Shown: in pieces, positions 44,751-53,153 of the stretch
How the letters are laid out: every line of letters begins with the position of its first letter
Position numbering within the stretch: the first letter of the stretch is position 1
DNA from: Pyxidicoccus caerfyrddinensis
GTDB lineage: Bacteria; Myxococcota; Myxococcia; Myxococcales; Myxococcaceae
Direction: 5' to 3'
Length of the DNA: 64,000 bases
Assembly: GCF_010894405.1 (NCBI RefSeq)
Contig: NZ_JAAIYA010000005.1
Location: 62,001-126,000 of the forward strand
Notes under the pieces: generated by a model
Told to the model about the DNA's origin: nothing
The model's database searches: none
Seen by the model: the letters and a program-made list of their open reading frames with translations, nothing else
Made by a program: the position numbers and the translations under genes

Positions 44751-44843
44751 GAATCGAAGCCGCCTGTACGGCTTCGATTCCCGCCGCCTGGCCGCGAGGA
44801 CTCCCTCACGCTTCAACTGGCCCGAAAATCGGGGAGCAGACCC
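44751..44843 (+). repeat. intergenic repeat, copy 2, with 11-bp hairpin
   Basis: Begins with a perfect inverted repeat GAATCGAAGCC/GGCTTCGATTC (44751-44761 and 44770-44780, 8-nt loop), 33 bp past the stop of the LGFP gene. It continues CCGCCGCCTGGCCGCGAGGA and CTTCAACTGGCCCGAAAATC like copy 1. The hairpin may act as the terminator of the LGFP gene. It abuts the 3' end of the converging Cys-rich lipoprotein gene. Confidence 0.6.
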
Positions 44844-44846
44844 GCA

Positions 44847-45230
44847 TCAACCGCAAGTCGCTTGGATGCAGGTGGTGCTCACGCAGGTAGAGCCCGGGCA
44901 GTCTGTATTGAAGTTGCAGGACAGATTGACCCTGGAACCCGAGGAGCACCACTTGCCGCAATCCGCAGCGCTGTTGCAGTACTGGTTGACCTTGGGGCCC
45001 GAGGCACAGAACTTGCCGCATTCCACACTGGAGTTGCAAGACAGCCCTGCTCGATAGCCATTGAAACAGACGCCAGCCATTGCGGTCACCCGGCCATCCG
45101 CTCCTTCTTCCGGTGCGGCGGTGTCCTGGGAGATTTCGGGGGTCGAGGTATCCGTCTCGCCCTCAACCGGAGCGTTGCACCCCGTGAGGGCGAGCGAGAT
45201 GACCAGAGCAAGCGATGCGTACTTGTTCAT
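44847..45230 (-). CDS. Cys-rich small lipoprotein
   Basis: A 127-residue lipoprotein from ATG 45230 (AGGA 7 bases upstream). Lipobox LALTGC (Cys18). The mature part opens with an acidic linker (EGETDTSTPEISQDTAAPEE) and then three repeats of about 20 residues with four cysteines each (CNSSVECGKFCASG, CNSAADCGKWCSSG, CNFNTDCPGSTCVS). The codon usage and upstream DNA are distinctly more AT-rich than the surroundings. The 238-bp upstream gap has a run of TTAATT/AATTAA segments (45250-45300) that should contain the promoter. Function unknown. Confidence 0.7.
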   Translation of the reverse strand: MNKYASLALVISLALTGCNAPVEGETDTSTPEISQDTAAPEEGADGRVTAMAGVCFNGYRAGLSCNSSVECGKFCASGPKVNQYCNSAADCGKWCSSGSRVNLSCNFNTDCPGSTCVSTTCIQATCG

Positions 45231-45468
45231 ACTCAAGTCCTTTCAAGACTGCGGTTAATTCCGGATAAACAGCTAATTAAGGCTAAGCAGAATTAAGCGG
45301 ACTCGTCAATGAGAGAAGCGCTTCTTGACCGAACGGGGTTGGGAGCTGGACGCCTGGTAGGAGTCGAGGGAGGGGCCCGGCTCTTCATGCGGTACACGAG
45401 GACGTGACTGGAGAAATGGCTTACCTGCGGCTGCCGGAAATCTGAATCCAGCGAGAACCGAGCCACGC

Positions 45469-46746
45469 TCAGGGCTGGCCCGGGCGCCAGTGCGTCACGG
45501 TGACGACGGGCGAGGTGCTGCTGGAGGCGTCCGGCGGCGTGGAGAGCGAGTCGAGCTCCTGCGTCTGCTGGCGGAGCTGCGCGTCCAGGAACCGGAGCGT
45601 GTCGTTGGCACTGGCGGCCCAGCCTCGCGCCGTGCTCGTGGCCCGTCCCCCGGGCGCGAGCGCGGGAGCCACGGCGGTGGCGGCGCCGACGCTGGTGAAG
45701 TCGAGGTGCCTGAGCCCCGTGATTCGTACGAGCCACCGGTCCGCGCCGCGCAGGGAGCGCACGAGGTCGAAGTCGGGCACCACCGCCGCGTCGCCCTGTT
45801 GGTAGAGGTGGAGCAGCGGCACGCGGAAGTCGTCCGGGCGGAAGCCGGTGAGGCCGGCGAGCCACTCCCTGCCCTGGCGGTTGGCGATGCCACCGTCGAG
45901 GCTGACCAGGGCGGACGTCTCGGGGTGCTCGCGCGTGAAGAGGAAGGCCGCGCGGGCTCCGAAGCTGTGCCCCACGAGCGCGACGCGCGAGGTGTCCACA
46001 TGCGTGTCGGCCTTGAGGGCGTCGAGCGCACGCACCAGTTCCCGGGCCTGGCCCCGCGCGATGGCGAGGACGTCCTCGTTCTCCAACGGCGGCGCGAGGT
46101 GCGCGGGGAAAGGCGTGGTGGCCACGATGTAGCCGTGGCTCGCGAGGTACTCGGCCAGCACCGCTTGATGGTGGGCGGAGTGGAAGCGTCCCTGCGCCAC
46201 GAGCACCAGCGGGAAGCGGCCCGGCGCCGGAGCGGCTCCGCGTGCCGCGAGGACGTCCGCGTTCAACCACGCCGACACGGCGGCGGCTGGCAGCCCCATC
46301 CCCGTCACGAGCTGCTGGTAGCGCGTCACCGCGGCCCTGGAGACGTCAGCGTCCTCGGAGGACTCCGGATGTTGCTCGGAGCCGGTGAGGCCCACGTAGT
46401 CGCGGTAGTGCAGGCGCGCGGTGGAGGCCGCGTCGCGCGCGGGATACCAGACGGTGAGCTGGAGCGGGCGGGCGTCCGCGGCGTCCGTGCCGGCGGGAAC
46501 CGCCATGACGCGCAGGCCCACGTCATGGTTGCCCGGCGCGAGCGGCCCCCAGATTGCGGGCGCGGTGCGCGCGGGCGCCCGGCTCACCCGGGCCGGCGCG
46601 GAGGGCGCGGGCCGACTCGTGCCACAGCCGGCGAGGAGGGCCAGCGCCAGCAGTGAGGGCCGGAGTGCGCCGTGTCCGAGGGAGCTCAGCAGCACGGCGG
46701 CAAAGGGAGCAGGGCGCACGGCGCGGAGCATAGGAGTCTCCCGCAT
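45469..46746 (-). CDS. PAF-acetylhydrolase-like alpha/beta hydrolase lipoprotein
   Basis: A 425-residue exported hydrolase from ATG 46746 (GGAGGG about 10 bases upstream). A signal sequence and lipobox (LALALLAGC) are followed by a Pro/Ala-rich linker and an alpha/beta hydrolase domain. The core shows PLQLTVWYPA, PLVLVAQGRFHS, the nucleophile elbow VALVGHSFGARAA, an aspartate in SLDGGIANRQG, and a His in LRHLDFTSVG near the end. The overall order matches PAF-acetylhydrolase/dienelactone-hydrolase-like lipases, which act on short-chain esters of phospholipids. The substrate is not predictable. Confidence 0.78.
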   Translation of the reverse strand: MRETPMLRAVRPAPFAAVLLSSLGHGALRPSLLALALLAGCGTSRPAPSAPARVSRAPARTAPAIWGPLAPGNHDVGLRVMAVPAGTDAADARPLQLTVWYPARDAASTARLHYRDYVGLTGSEQHPESSEDADVSRAAVTRYQQLVTGMGLPAAAVSAWLNADVLAARGAAPAPGRFPLVLVAQGRFHSAHHQAVLAEYLASHGYIVATTPFPAHLAPPLENEDVLAIARGQARELVRALDALKADTHVDTSRVALVGHSFGARAAFLFTREHPETSALVSLDGGIANRQGREWLAGLTGFRPDDFRVPLLHLYQQGDAAVVPDFDLVRSLRGADRWLVRITGLRHLDFTSVGAATAVAPALAPGGRATSTARGWAASANDTLRFLDAQLRQQTQELDSLSTPPDASSSTSPVVTVTHWRPGQP

Positions 46747-47019
46747 CGCCGTTCCACCCTCCGGAAGCGGTTCTTCCGTGCGGTCTACACCTCGGTGAAC
46801 TTCATGCATGCAGCCGCAACAAGCGCTCGTCATCCATCGCACGGCTGGTGCTCACTCGCGGTGGCGTCGACGGGAGGCGCGGCTGCCTGGAGACGCCTCC
46901 TCCACGGAGATCCATCGCTCGATGCTGCGCTGTCCCTCCAGCCCTCAGTGGCGCTGCTTGACGCGCCACCGCCGCGTATTCACCTTGAACCCAGATCGAC
47001 GACACTGCGGGGGCAAGAC

Positions 47020-47559
47020 ATGGGGCGCGAACTCAAGCCCGCGGCAATGGCGCTTCCGAAGCAGGACGACTCCTGGCCGAAAGGGAAATACGGCCCCGTC
47101 TGGCCCCGGACTCCCGCCTGCCACGGCTTCACCATCATCGCCAAGGTCAAGCCGGGCCGGGCGGACGTCATCCGAAGCTATGGCCAGAAACTGGCGAAGG
47201 CCCTCGAGGGCGACCCGACCGTGCTGGCACCGCTCAAGCTCCACTACCTGAGATGGGTCCTCTTCGATAACGACACACGTTTCATGTATCAGGGCATCTT
47301 CGACACCGACTTCGACAAATACACCGAGGACGCGGTGGCGCTGTTCAAGCAGGTCGGTGTCGATACCGTCTTCGAGAACCTGGAGGGCTTCCCCGCGGAC
47401 TGGAAGACCAACTCGGAGGCCTTCATCCGCTTCGTGCGGGAACACCAGTGCCCGAGCTTCCTCGAGTACGGCGAGTACCCCTACGTCACGGCGGACGAGG
47501 TCAAGAAGGCCTTGAGGGTCAAGGACGCGCTCTCGGACATGCTGGACCAGCTCCAGTGA
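47020..47559 (+). CDS. dimeric alpha/beta-barrel-like protein of a DyP cluster
   Basis: A 179-residue soluble protein with no signal peptide. The sequence runs as alternating strands and helices (HGFTIIAKVKPGRADVIRSY, LRWVLFDNDTRFMYQGIFDT), which suggests a ferredoxin-like or dimeric alpha/beta-barrel fold, the same overall fold as DyP peroxidases. I do not recognise a named family. It is the first of three co-directional genes that end with a DyP-type peroxidase. The start at ATG 47020 is approximate, with a poor ribosome site (GGGGGC upstream). Confidence 0.6.
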   Translation: MGRELKPAAMALPKQDDSWPKGKYGPVWPRTPACHGFTIIAKVKPGRADVIRSYGQKLAKALEGDPTVLAPLKLHYLRWVLFDNDTRFMYQGIFDTDFDKYTEDAVALFKQVGVDTVFENLEGFPADWKTNSEAFIRFVREHQCPSFLEYGEYPYVTADEVKKALRVKDALSDMLDQLQ

Positions 47560-47596
47560 GCAGCCCCGCCATGCATTCCAGGCAGGAGGAGTGACG

Positions 47597-48610
47597 ATGC
47601 CGACCGAACCCGCTCGCACCTACAACCAGAACCACGTGCCACGGAAGTATGAGCGCGGGCGGCGGCGGGTCAGCGTCTACGTCTCCTGGACGTACCCCGG
47701 AGAGGCGAACAGGGACGTCACCGTGATGGACAACCGCTACTCGACCATGACGGACGTGCGCCGCGTGCTCTGGCCGGAGTATGAGAATCCCCGCTTCTCG
47801 GACCCGATGCGGTTCCAGCAGGGAATCGCGGGCTCGCTGGAGCTCTTCTTCTGGGCCTGGACCCGCTTCCAGCAGGTGGCCGGCGAAGTCACGGGGCATC
47901 CCGTTCCCGTCTTCCAGCGCGTCGACCAGGCTGGCTTCTCCCTGCCGCTTGACGAGCGGGTGCTCGGCGACGCCGACACGCTGCTGCTCTTCGGCCTGGA
48001 CCACATGGCGACGGAGCAGGCGGCCTCGGCCGGCGAAGTCGAGGCGCTGCGCAACTTCCTCAAGCGGGAGGGGACGTGCCTCGTCATCGGGCCACATCAC
48101 GACGTGGGGGCGTCCACCAACCTGGAGGAGCGGGCCATGGAGTACGCCCACCATGGCGACGCCCTGGTGCCCCGGCAGCAGCGGTTCGGCCTCTTCTGCC
48201 GCTCCCTCCTGAGGAGCCTGGGGATTCCCGTCGAGAACCGCTTCGGCCTCCGCCCCGCGACCGCCGGCAAGCGAATCGCGCCGCTCACCATCCAACGGGA
48301 TTTGGACACGCGGGGGTACCTGACGGGGGTGACGTCCTTCAATCTCCACTTCCACCTGCCGCACTACGAGGTGCTGGACCCGAAGGGGAAGGCGGCCCGG
48401 GTCCTGGCCCGCCAGCCCATCGACCTCACACGGCCACCCCACCCATTCACCGCGGCCGGCAACCGTGAGTTCAACACCTGTGTCTGGGTGCCGCCCGAGG
48501 GCGAGCGCGCCGGCGATGTGCTCGTCGTGGACTCCACCGTCTTCTCCACGCTGTTCGGCGTCGACGAGAGCCTCGAGCGCTTCTGGAAGAACCTCTGCCA
48601 GGCCCGGTGA
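47597..48610 (+). CDS. hypothetical protein, glutamine-amidotransferase-like fold
   Basis: A 337-residue soluble protein. ATG 47597 has GGAGGAG 5 bases upstream. The central part reads like a class I glutamine-amidotransferase-like Rossmann fold (DADTLLLFGLDHMATE, RNFLKREGTCLVIGPHHD). There is no catalytic Cys-His-Glu triad that I can see. The first 80 residues are Arg/Tyr-rich (NHVPRKYERGRRRVSVYVSW). It sits between an alpha/beta-barrel-like protein and a DyP peroxidase; the three are probably one operon. Function unknown. Confidence 0.6.
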   Translation: MPTEPARTYNQNHVPRKYERGRRRVSVYVSWTYPGEANRDVTVMDNRYSTMTDVRRVLWPEYENPRFSDPMRFQQGIAGSLELFFWAWTRFQQVAGEVTGHPVPVFQRVDQAGFSLPLDERVLGDADTLLLFGLDHMATEQAASAGEVEALRNFLKREGTCLVIGPHHDVGASTNLEERAMEYAHHGDALVPRQQRFGLFCRSLLRSLGIPVENRFGLRPATAGKRIAPLTIQRDLDTRGYLTGVTSFNLHFHLPHYEVLDPKGKAARVLARQPIDLTRPPHPFTAAGNREFNTCVWVPPEGERAGDVLVVDSTVFSTLFGVDESLERFWKNLCQAR

Positions 48611-48619
48611 GCGAGCACC

Positions 48620-49954
48620 ATGTCCGGACGCGCAGACGGCATGCTGGAGCTGGCGGACATTCAGGCGGGAGTGGTGCGCCCCCGGCCGACGCCCTATGCC
48701 GCGACCTACGTCTTCTTGCGAATCGACGAGCGGGCCGCTGGCCGTGAAGTCCTCGGACGGCTCGGTGAAGTCGTCGCGTCGGCAGCCGACCCCGAGCGGC
48801 TCGAGGGCAGGGCCTGGGTGTCGGTGGCGCTGACGTACTGGGGGCTCGAGGCCCTGGGCCTTCCTCCAGAGTCCTTGCGGAGCTTCTCCTGGGAGCTCCA
48901 GCAGGGAATGGTCGCCCGCGCGAGCGCCCTGGGCGACACCGGTGAGAACAGCCCGGAGCACTGGGAGCGTCCGCTGGGCTCCTCGGACGTCCACATCGTC
49001 GTGGTGGCGCTCGGCCCGAATCGAAAGCTGCTCGACGGCGAGCTGGCGAGGGCGCGCAAGGCCTTCGAGACGCTTCCGGGCGTCACGCCGGTCTGGCGGC
49101 AGGACTGCCACGCGCTGCCCACCGAGACAGAGCCCTTCGGCTTCCGGGATGGCATCAGCCACCCCGCGATAGAGGGGAGCGGCATTCCGGGCACGAACCC
49201 GCACGAGCCACCGCTCAAGCCTGGCGAGTTCGTGCTCGGCTATCCGGATGAGCTGGGAGGTATCGGCCCCCTGCCCCAGCCGGAGGTCCTGGGACGCAAT
49301 GGGAGCTATGCGGTCTTCCGCAAGCTGCACCAGCGCGTCGCGGCGTTCCGGCGGTACCTGCGGGAGAATGCGGCTGGCGCCGGCGAGGAGGAATGGCTCG
49401 CGGCCAAGATGATGGGCCGCTGGCGAAGCGGGGCTCCGCTGGCACTCTGCCCCGCCGCGGACGACCCCACCCTGGGCGCGGACCGCGCCAGGAACAATGC
49501 CTTCCAGTACGCGGATGACTCCACCGGATACAAGACGCCGGCCGGCTCACACATCCGGCGCATGAATCCACGCGACACGCCGGTGGCCGGAGTCGTGAGG
49601 CTGCACCGGATGATTCGCCGGGGCACCGCGTATGGTCCGGCGCTTCCGGAGGGCGTCCTGGAGGATGACGGCGTCGACCGGGGATTGATGTTCGCGTTCA
49701 TCGGCGCCCACCTGGGACGGCAGTTCGAGTTCGTGCAGTCGGAATGGGTGAACGCGGGGACGTCACTGGGCCTGGGCGACACCCGGTGCCCGGTCACCGG
49801 GCCCAACGCGGGAGCGGGCGCGTTCTCCATTCCCAGGCGTCCGATTCCCAAGCGCCTTCGTGGCCTCCCCCAGTTCGTCGTGACGCGTGGTGGCGAGTAT
49901 TGCTTCATGCCCGGGCTCCGCGCGCTGCGCTGGCTCGCCGAGCGCAAGTCTTGA
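48620..49954 (+). CDS. DyP-type heme peroxidase
   Basis: A 444-residue peroxidase, 9 bp downstream of the previous gene. The distal catalytic GXXDG motif is EPFGFRDGISHP (Asp near 176). The proximal heme ligand His is probably in AGSHIRRMNPRD (near 311), followed by the characteristic RRGTAYGP and FAFIGAHLGRQFEFVQSEW. DyP enzymes oxidise dyes and phenolics and are sometimes cargo of encapsulin shells; no encapsulin gene is visible here. No Tat signal is present, so it appears cytoplasmic. Confidence 0.92.
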   Translation: MSGRADGMLELADIQAGVVRPRPTPYAATYVFLRIDERAAGREVLGRLGEVVASAADPERLEGRAWVSVALTYWGLEALGLPPESLRSFSWELQQGMVARASALGDTGENSPEHWERPLGSSDVHIVVVALGPNRKLLDGELARARKAFETLPGVTPVWRQDCHALPTETEPFGFRDGISHPAIEGSGIPGTNPHEPPLKPGEFVLGYPDELGGIGPLPQPEVLGRNGSYAVFRKLHQRVAAFRRYLRENAAGAGEEEWLAAKMMGRWRSGAPLALCPAADDPTLGADRARNNAFQYADDSTGYKTPAGSHIRRMNPRDTPVAGVVRLHRMIRRGTAYGPALPEGVLEDDGVDRGLMFAFIGAHLGRQFEFVQSEWVNAGTSLGLGDTRCPVTGPNAGAGAFSIPRRPIPKRLRGLPQFVVTRGGEYCFMPGLRALRWLAERKS

Positions 49955-50204
49955 GGGCCACCCAGAGGGTCAACACCAAGGGCATGATGGCGAAGCCTCT
50001 CTTCGAGGCCCGGCCCTCCTTCGAAATCACCTACAGAACCGGGACCTCTTCCGGGCGGTGAGCCTCTCGGCGGATGAGGCGCTCCAGCGGGAGTTGCTGC
50101 GGGCCTGCGGTCCGGAGCAGGACACCGCTCAGGCTCAGAACATGGAGCGCGCACGGGGAGAAACCGCGCTGCGCGCCGACGCGGAAACCGGGAAGATGCA
50201 CACG

Positions 50205-50576
50205 ATGAACATCCTGTTGTGGGTCCTGCAGGTCCTCGCCGCGCTCGTGTACGGAGCGTCGGGCGTCATGAAGGTCTTCATGTTCGACAAGGTCAGCGAG
50301 GGGGTCCCGTCCTTTGGTGCGTTGCCGAGGGAAGCCTGGAGGGCCCTCGGCATCCTCGAGCTCGTCTGCGTGGTCGGGCTGATCGTCCCCGCTGCCTTCC
50401 ACTGGCAGCCGTCGCTCACGGTGGTGGCCGCCACGGTCCTGGCGCTCGAGAGCCTCGTGTTCATCTGGGTGCACATCAAGTACCGCGAGGTTCCGCCCAT
50501 CATCATGAGTGGCGTGCTGGGCCTCCTCATGGCGTTCATCGCGTACGGCCGGATGGTCCTGGCGCCGATTCTCTGA
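50205..50576 (+). CDS. DoxX-like membrane protein
   Basis: A 123-residue membrane protein with about four helices (NILLWVLQVLAALVYGASGV, GILELVCVVGLIVPAAF, LTVVAATVLALESLVFIWVH, MSGVLGLLMAFIAYGRMVL), the DoxX/SURF4-like pattern. ATG 50205 is chosen since GGGAAG lies 8 bases upstream; ATG 50196 is also in frame. It follows the DyP cluster after 250 bp with no recognisable gene between. A redox function is often proposed for such proteins. Confidence 0.7.
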   Translation: MNILLWVLQVLAALVYGASGVMKVFMFDKVSEGVPSFGALPREAWRALGILELVCVVGLIVPAAFHWQPSLTVVAATVLALESLVFIWVHIKYREVPPIIMSGVLGLLMAFIAYGRMVLAPIL

Positions 50577-50912
50577 ACGGCTGACCCGGGCGACCTTCGA
50601 ACCCGTTGGCGCCTGTCTTCGGATTCTCATACACCAGCGAAGGCCCGTGGAGCTGTGGCTCTGTAGCGGTTTCCCACACCTCCACGCCCCCGGGGCCGCT
50701 GATGCGCCACCCGCCGCGCTGACGTGTCAATCGCGGCCGCTAACGCGTCACCCGTCGCGCTGGCGTGTCAGCCCTCCCTCCTGACACGTGGCCCCTCCCC
50801 AGGGCACCACGCCGCGCTCCTCTGGCAAGAGCCCCTCTTCCCAGCAGCGCATCGCCCTGGCGCAAGCCCTGCACAACGCCGGCTCCGCAGCGCACCTGAG
50901 CCGGAGAAATGT
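50577..50912 (+). promoter_or_regulatory. 336-bp upstream region of the beta-trefoil/CXXCH gene
   Basis: No gene is seen in this gap. Its main feature is a set of five repeat units (50697-50798, listed separately). It ends with GGAG 6 bases before the ATG at 50913, within a locally AT-richer stretch (GAGAAATGTATGCCTTTACATAG). No -35/-10 pair is convincing. Confidence 0.45.
50697..50798 (+). repeat. five direct repeats of about 20.5 bp, operator-like
   Basis: Units start at 50697, 50717, 50738, 50758 and 50779: spacings 20, 21, 20, 21 bp, two helical turns each. The first four begin with CGCTGATGCGCCA, CGCTGACGTGTCA, CGCTAACGCGTCA and CGCTGGCGTGTCA; the fifth is a weaker TCCTGACACGTGG. The consensus is roughly CGCTRACGYGTCA-N7. 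The even phasing on one face of the DNA is what one expects of cooperative regulator binding sites upstream of the 50913 gene. Confidence 0.6.
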
Positions 50913-53135
50913 ATGCCTTTACATAGACCTCCCCGCCATGTCGCATTCCCCAACCGCCCTCGCCGCCGAGGTGGCCGCGTGTGGGCGGGCCTCTGCTCCG
51001 CGCTCCTGCTGCTGGGCTCGACAGCCTCCGCCCAGCCCTCCGCCCCCGGGGCCAAGCCCAGCGCTCTCAACAACGGCAGCGCGGCGGAGGCCTCGGCCTA
51101 CTACAAGAAACTCGCCAGGACGCTGAACTTCCTCACGCCGGAGACCATCGAATCGAAGGCCAACATGCAGGAGCTGCTCAACTACCTCGGCTACTCGGAG
51201 CTCACTCCCGAGGTCGTGGAGTTCGAGGCCCCTGAGAAGTTGATGGGCGGCGGCTCCAACCCTGCGTCGGCCTTCCCCTACTGTGGCAAGTCCATCGAGC
51301 TCAAGTCGTGGAAGGGCGATTCGCTGAACCGTCCCGACACCGCCCAGGGTGTCACCTCCGCATCCACGGGGACCGGCAACATCTGGGCTGTCGAGTGCGT
51401 GGGAGACAAGGTCCGGCTCAAGTCCTCGAAGGGGGACTACCTGCACCGCCCCGACAGCAACCAGGGCATCACCACCTGGCACACGGGCCCCGGCAACGAT
51501 TGGACGGCCGAGTTCACCAGCGGCAAGCTCATGCTCAAGTCGTGGAAGGGTGACTACCTGCACCGCCCCGACAGCACCCAGGGCGTCACCACCTGGCACT
51601 CGGGCATCGGCAATCAGTGGACCGTCGTCGAGCGCGGCGGCCCCACCCCGCCCCCTGCGTCGGCCTTCCCCTACTGTGGCAAGTCCATCGAGCTCAAGTC
51701 GTGGAAGGGCGACTCGCTGAACCGTCCCGACACCGCCCAGGGTGTCGCCTCCGCATCCACGGGGAGCGGCAACATCTGGGCCGCCGAGTGCGTGGGAGAC
51801 AAGGTCCGGCTCAAGTCCTCGAAGGGGGACTACCTGAACCGCCCCGACAGCCCGCAGGGCGTCACCACCGGGAACACGGGCGTCGGCAGCGATTGGAAGG
51901 CCGAGTCCACCAACGGCAAGCTCATGCTCAAGTCGTGGAAGGGTGACTACCTGCACCGCCCCGACACCGCCCAGGGCGTCACCTCCTGGCACACAGGCAT
52001 TGGCAATCAGTGGACCGTCGTCGAGCGCACCTCGCCTCCCCGCCAGAAGGGGGACATCCTCGTCTCCCGCTTCTTCGCGCCAAAGATTGTCAACTTCGCC
52101 GTGGCTCCCGAGAAACGCAACATCGGCTGGCGCCGGCTGGTGCGCATCAACTCCCGCCCCAACTCCGAGGCGGCGAAGCACCACGTGGAGAGCGCGTGGA
52201 TTCTCTTCAACCACTTCACCAGCCCGCCCGTCCATGGCCCCTTCGGAGGAGGCACCCCACCTGGCAACATGAAGAACAGCTCCGTCAACACCCAGGTCTC
52301 CCTCGTCACCCACTGCACCGGCACCAGGGAGGAGTGCGCGGAGGTCGACAGCATCTACTGGGTGGACTTCGGCCCCTCGGCGAACGGCTACAAGCTCTCC
52401 TACCAGCTCGATGCCTTCTTCGACGCGGGCAACCTGGTGGCCGCGGGTGACACGGCCGGCGCGGCGCCCTACTTCGTGCCCAATGGGTGCGACACCTGCC
52501 ACGGCTCGCTCAAGGGCCAGGCCATCCTCAACCTCCTGGATACGGACCACTGGATGGACCGCCTCACGGATGGCGACTTCCCCGCCCTGGCCAGACCCGA
52601 CGCCCCGGCCCCTCTATTCGATGCTGGCAAGGATACGAAGTCGCCCCAGTACGCCGCGGCCTTCGACATCCTTCGCACCGTCAATCGGGAGATCGCCGAC
52701 CAGCAGCGGCGCGTCAACAACCAGAGCTTCCAGCTCGCCGCCACCGACAAGTGGCTGCAATTGCACCAGAGCTCGGTCCAGCCGGAGCCGGACCTCCTCA
52801 CGCGCGGCTTCGAGTTCGCCAATCTCAGCCACCCGCTCCACAGGACGCGCAAGCCGACGCCCACTCCCCTGACGTGGAGCTCCAAGCCTCAGGACAAGGA
52901 GCTGCTGGGTCTGCTGAACAAGTATTGCTACCGCTGTCATGGCGCCATTCGCTTCGATGTCTTCAGCAAGGACCTGATCGCAGACCAGACCAGTCCCATG
53001 CTCGACCGCATCGACCCGAACCCCGCTCAGGCCAAGGTCATCGGCTTCAAGATGCCCCCCGACCGCGACCTGCCCGCGAAGGACAAGCAGCGCCTGTTGG
53101 ATCTCCTCGACCAGCTTGACCAGGAAACCCACTGA
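50913..53135 (+). CDS. secreted beta-trefoil (fascin-like) protein with two CXXCH motifs
   Basis: A 740-residue protein. ATG 50913 has GGAG 6 bases upstream. A signal peptide (VWAGLCSALLLLGSTASAQ) is followed by about 75 unassigned residues. Then two near-identical 131-residue beta-trefoil domains follow, each of three 39-residue lobes (IELKSWKGDSLNRPDTAQGV, VRLKSSKGDYLHRPDSNQGI, LMLKSWKGDYLHRPDS). They are fascin/ricin-like in shape. The C-terminal half contains two possible heme-binding motifs, CDTCH and CYRCH, as in c-type cytochromes. It is followed by LodA- and LodB-like genes, so it may carry electrons or anchor the oxidase to a surface. A known family was not identified. Confidence 0.75.
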   Translation: MPLHRPPRHVAFPNRPRRRGGRVWAGLCSALLLLGSTASAQPSAPGAKPSALNNGSAAEASAYYKKLARTLNFLTPETIESKANMQELLNYLGYSELTPEVVEFEAPEKLMGGGSNPASAFPYCGKSIELKSWKGDSLNRPDTAQGVTSASTGTGNIWAVECVGDKVRLKSSKGDYLHRPDSNQGITTWHTGPGNDWTAEFTSGKLMLKSWKGDYLHRPDSTQGVTTWHSGIGNQWTVVERGGPTPPPASAFPYCGKSIELKSWKGDSLNRPDTAQGVASASTGSGNIWAAECVGDKVRLKSSKGDYLNRPDSPQGVTTGNTGVGSDWKAESTNGKLMLKSWKGDYLHRPDTAQGVTSWHTGIGNQWTVVERTSPPRQKGDILVSRFFAPKIVNFAVAPEKRNIGWRRLVRINSRPNSEAAKHHVESAWILFNHFTSPPVHGPFGGGTPPGNMKNSSVNTQVSLVTHCTGTREECAEVDSIYWVDFGPSANGYKLSYQLDAFFDAGNLVAAGDTAGAAPYFVPNGCDTCHGSLKGQAILNLLDTDHWMDRLTDGDFPALARPDAPAPLFDAGKDTKSPQYAAAFDILRTVNREIADQQRRVNNQSFQLAATDKWLQLHQSSVQPEPDLLTRGFEFANLSHPLHRTRKPTPTPLTWSSKPQDKELLGLLNKYCYRCHGAIRFDVFSKDLIADQTSPMLDRIDPNPAQAKVIGFKMPPDRDLPAKDKQRLLDLLDQLDQETH
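51261..52030 (+). repeat. 393-bp tandem duplication inside the beta-trefoil gene
   Basis: CCTGCGTCGGCCTTCCCCTA recurs 393 bp apart (51261 and 51654), and the following 370 bp are almost identical. This is a whole-domain duplication of 131 codons, in frame. The high DNA identity indicates either recent duplication or gene conversion. Confidence 0.85.
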
Positions 53136-53153
53136 GAGAACGGAGCAGTCACC

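Noticed and set aside
44770..44795. Possible tRNA 3' end (TTCGATT loop-like sequence) in the intergenic repeat
   Set aside because: The T-stem pairing fails, no anticodon or acceptor stem is present, and the hairpin explains the sequence.
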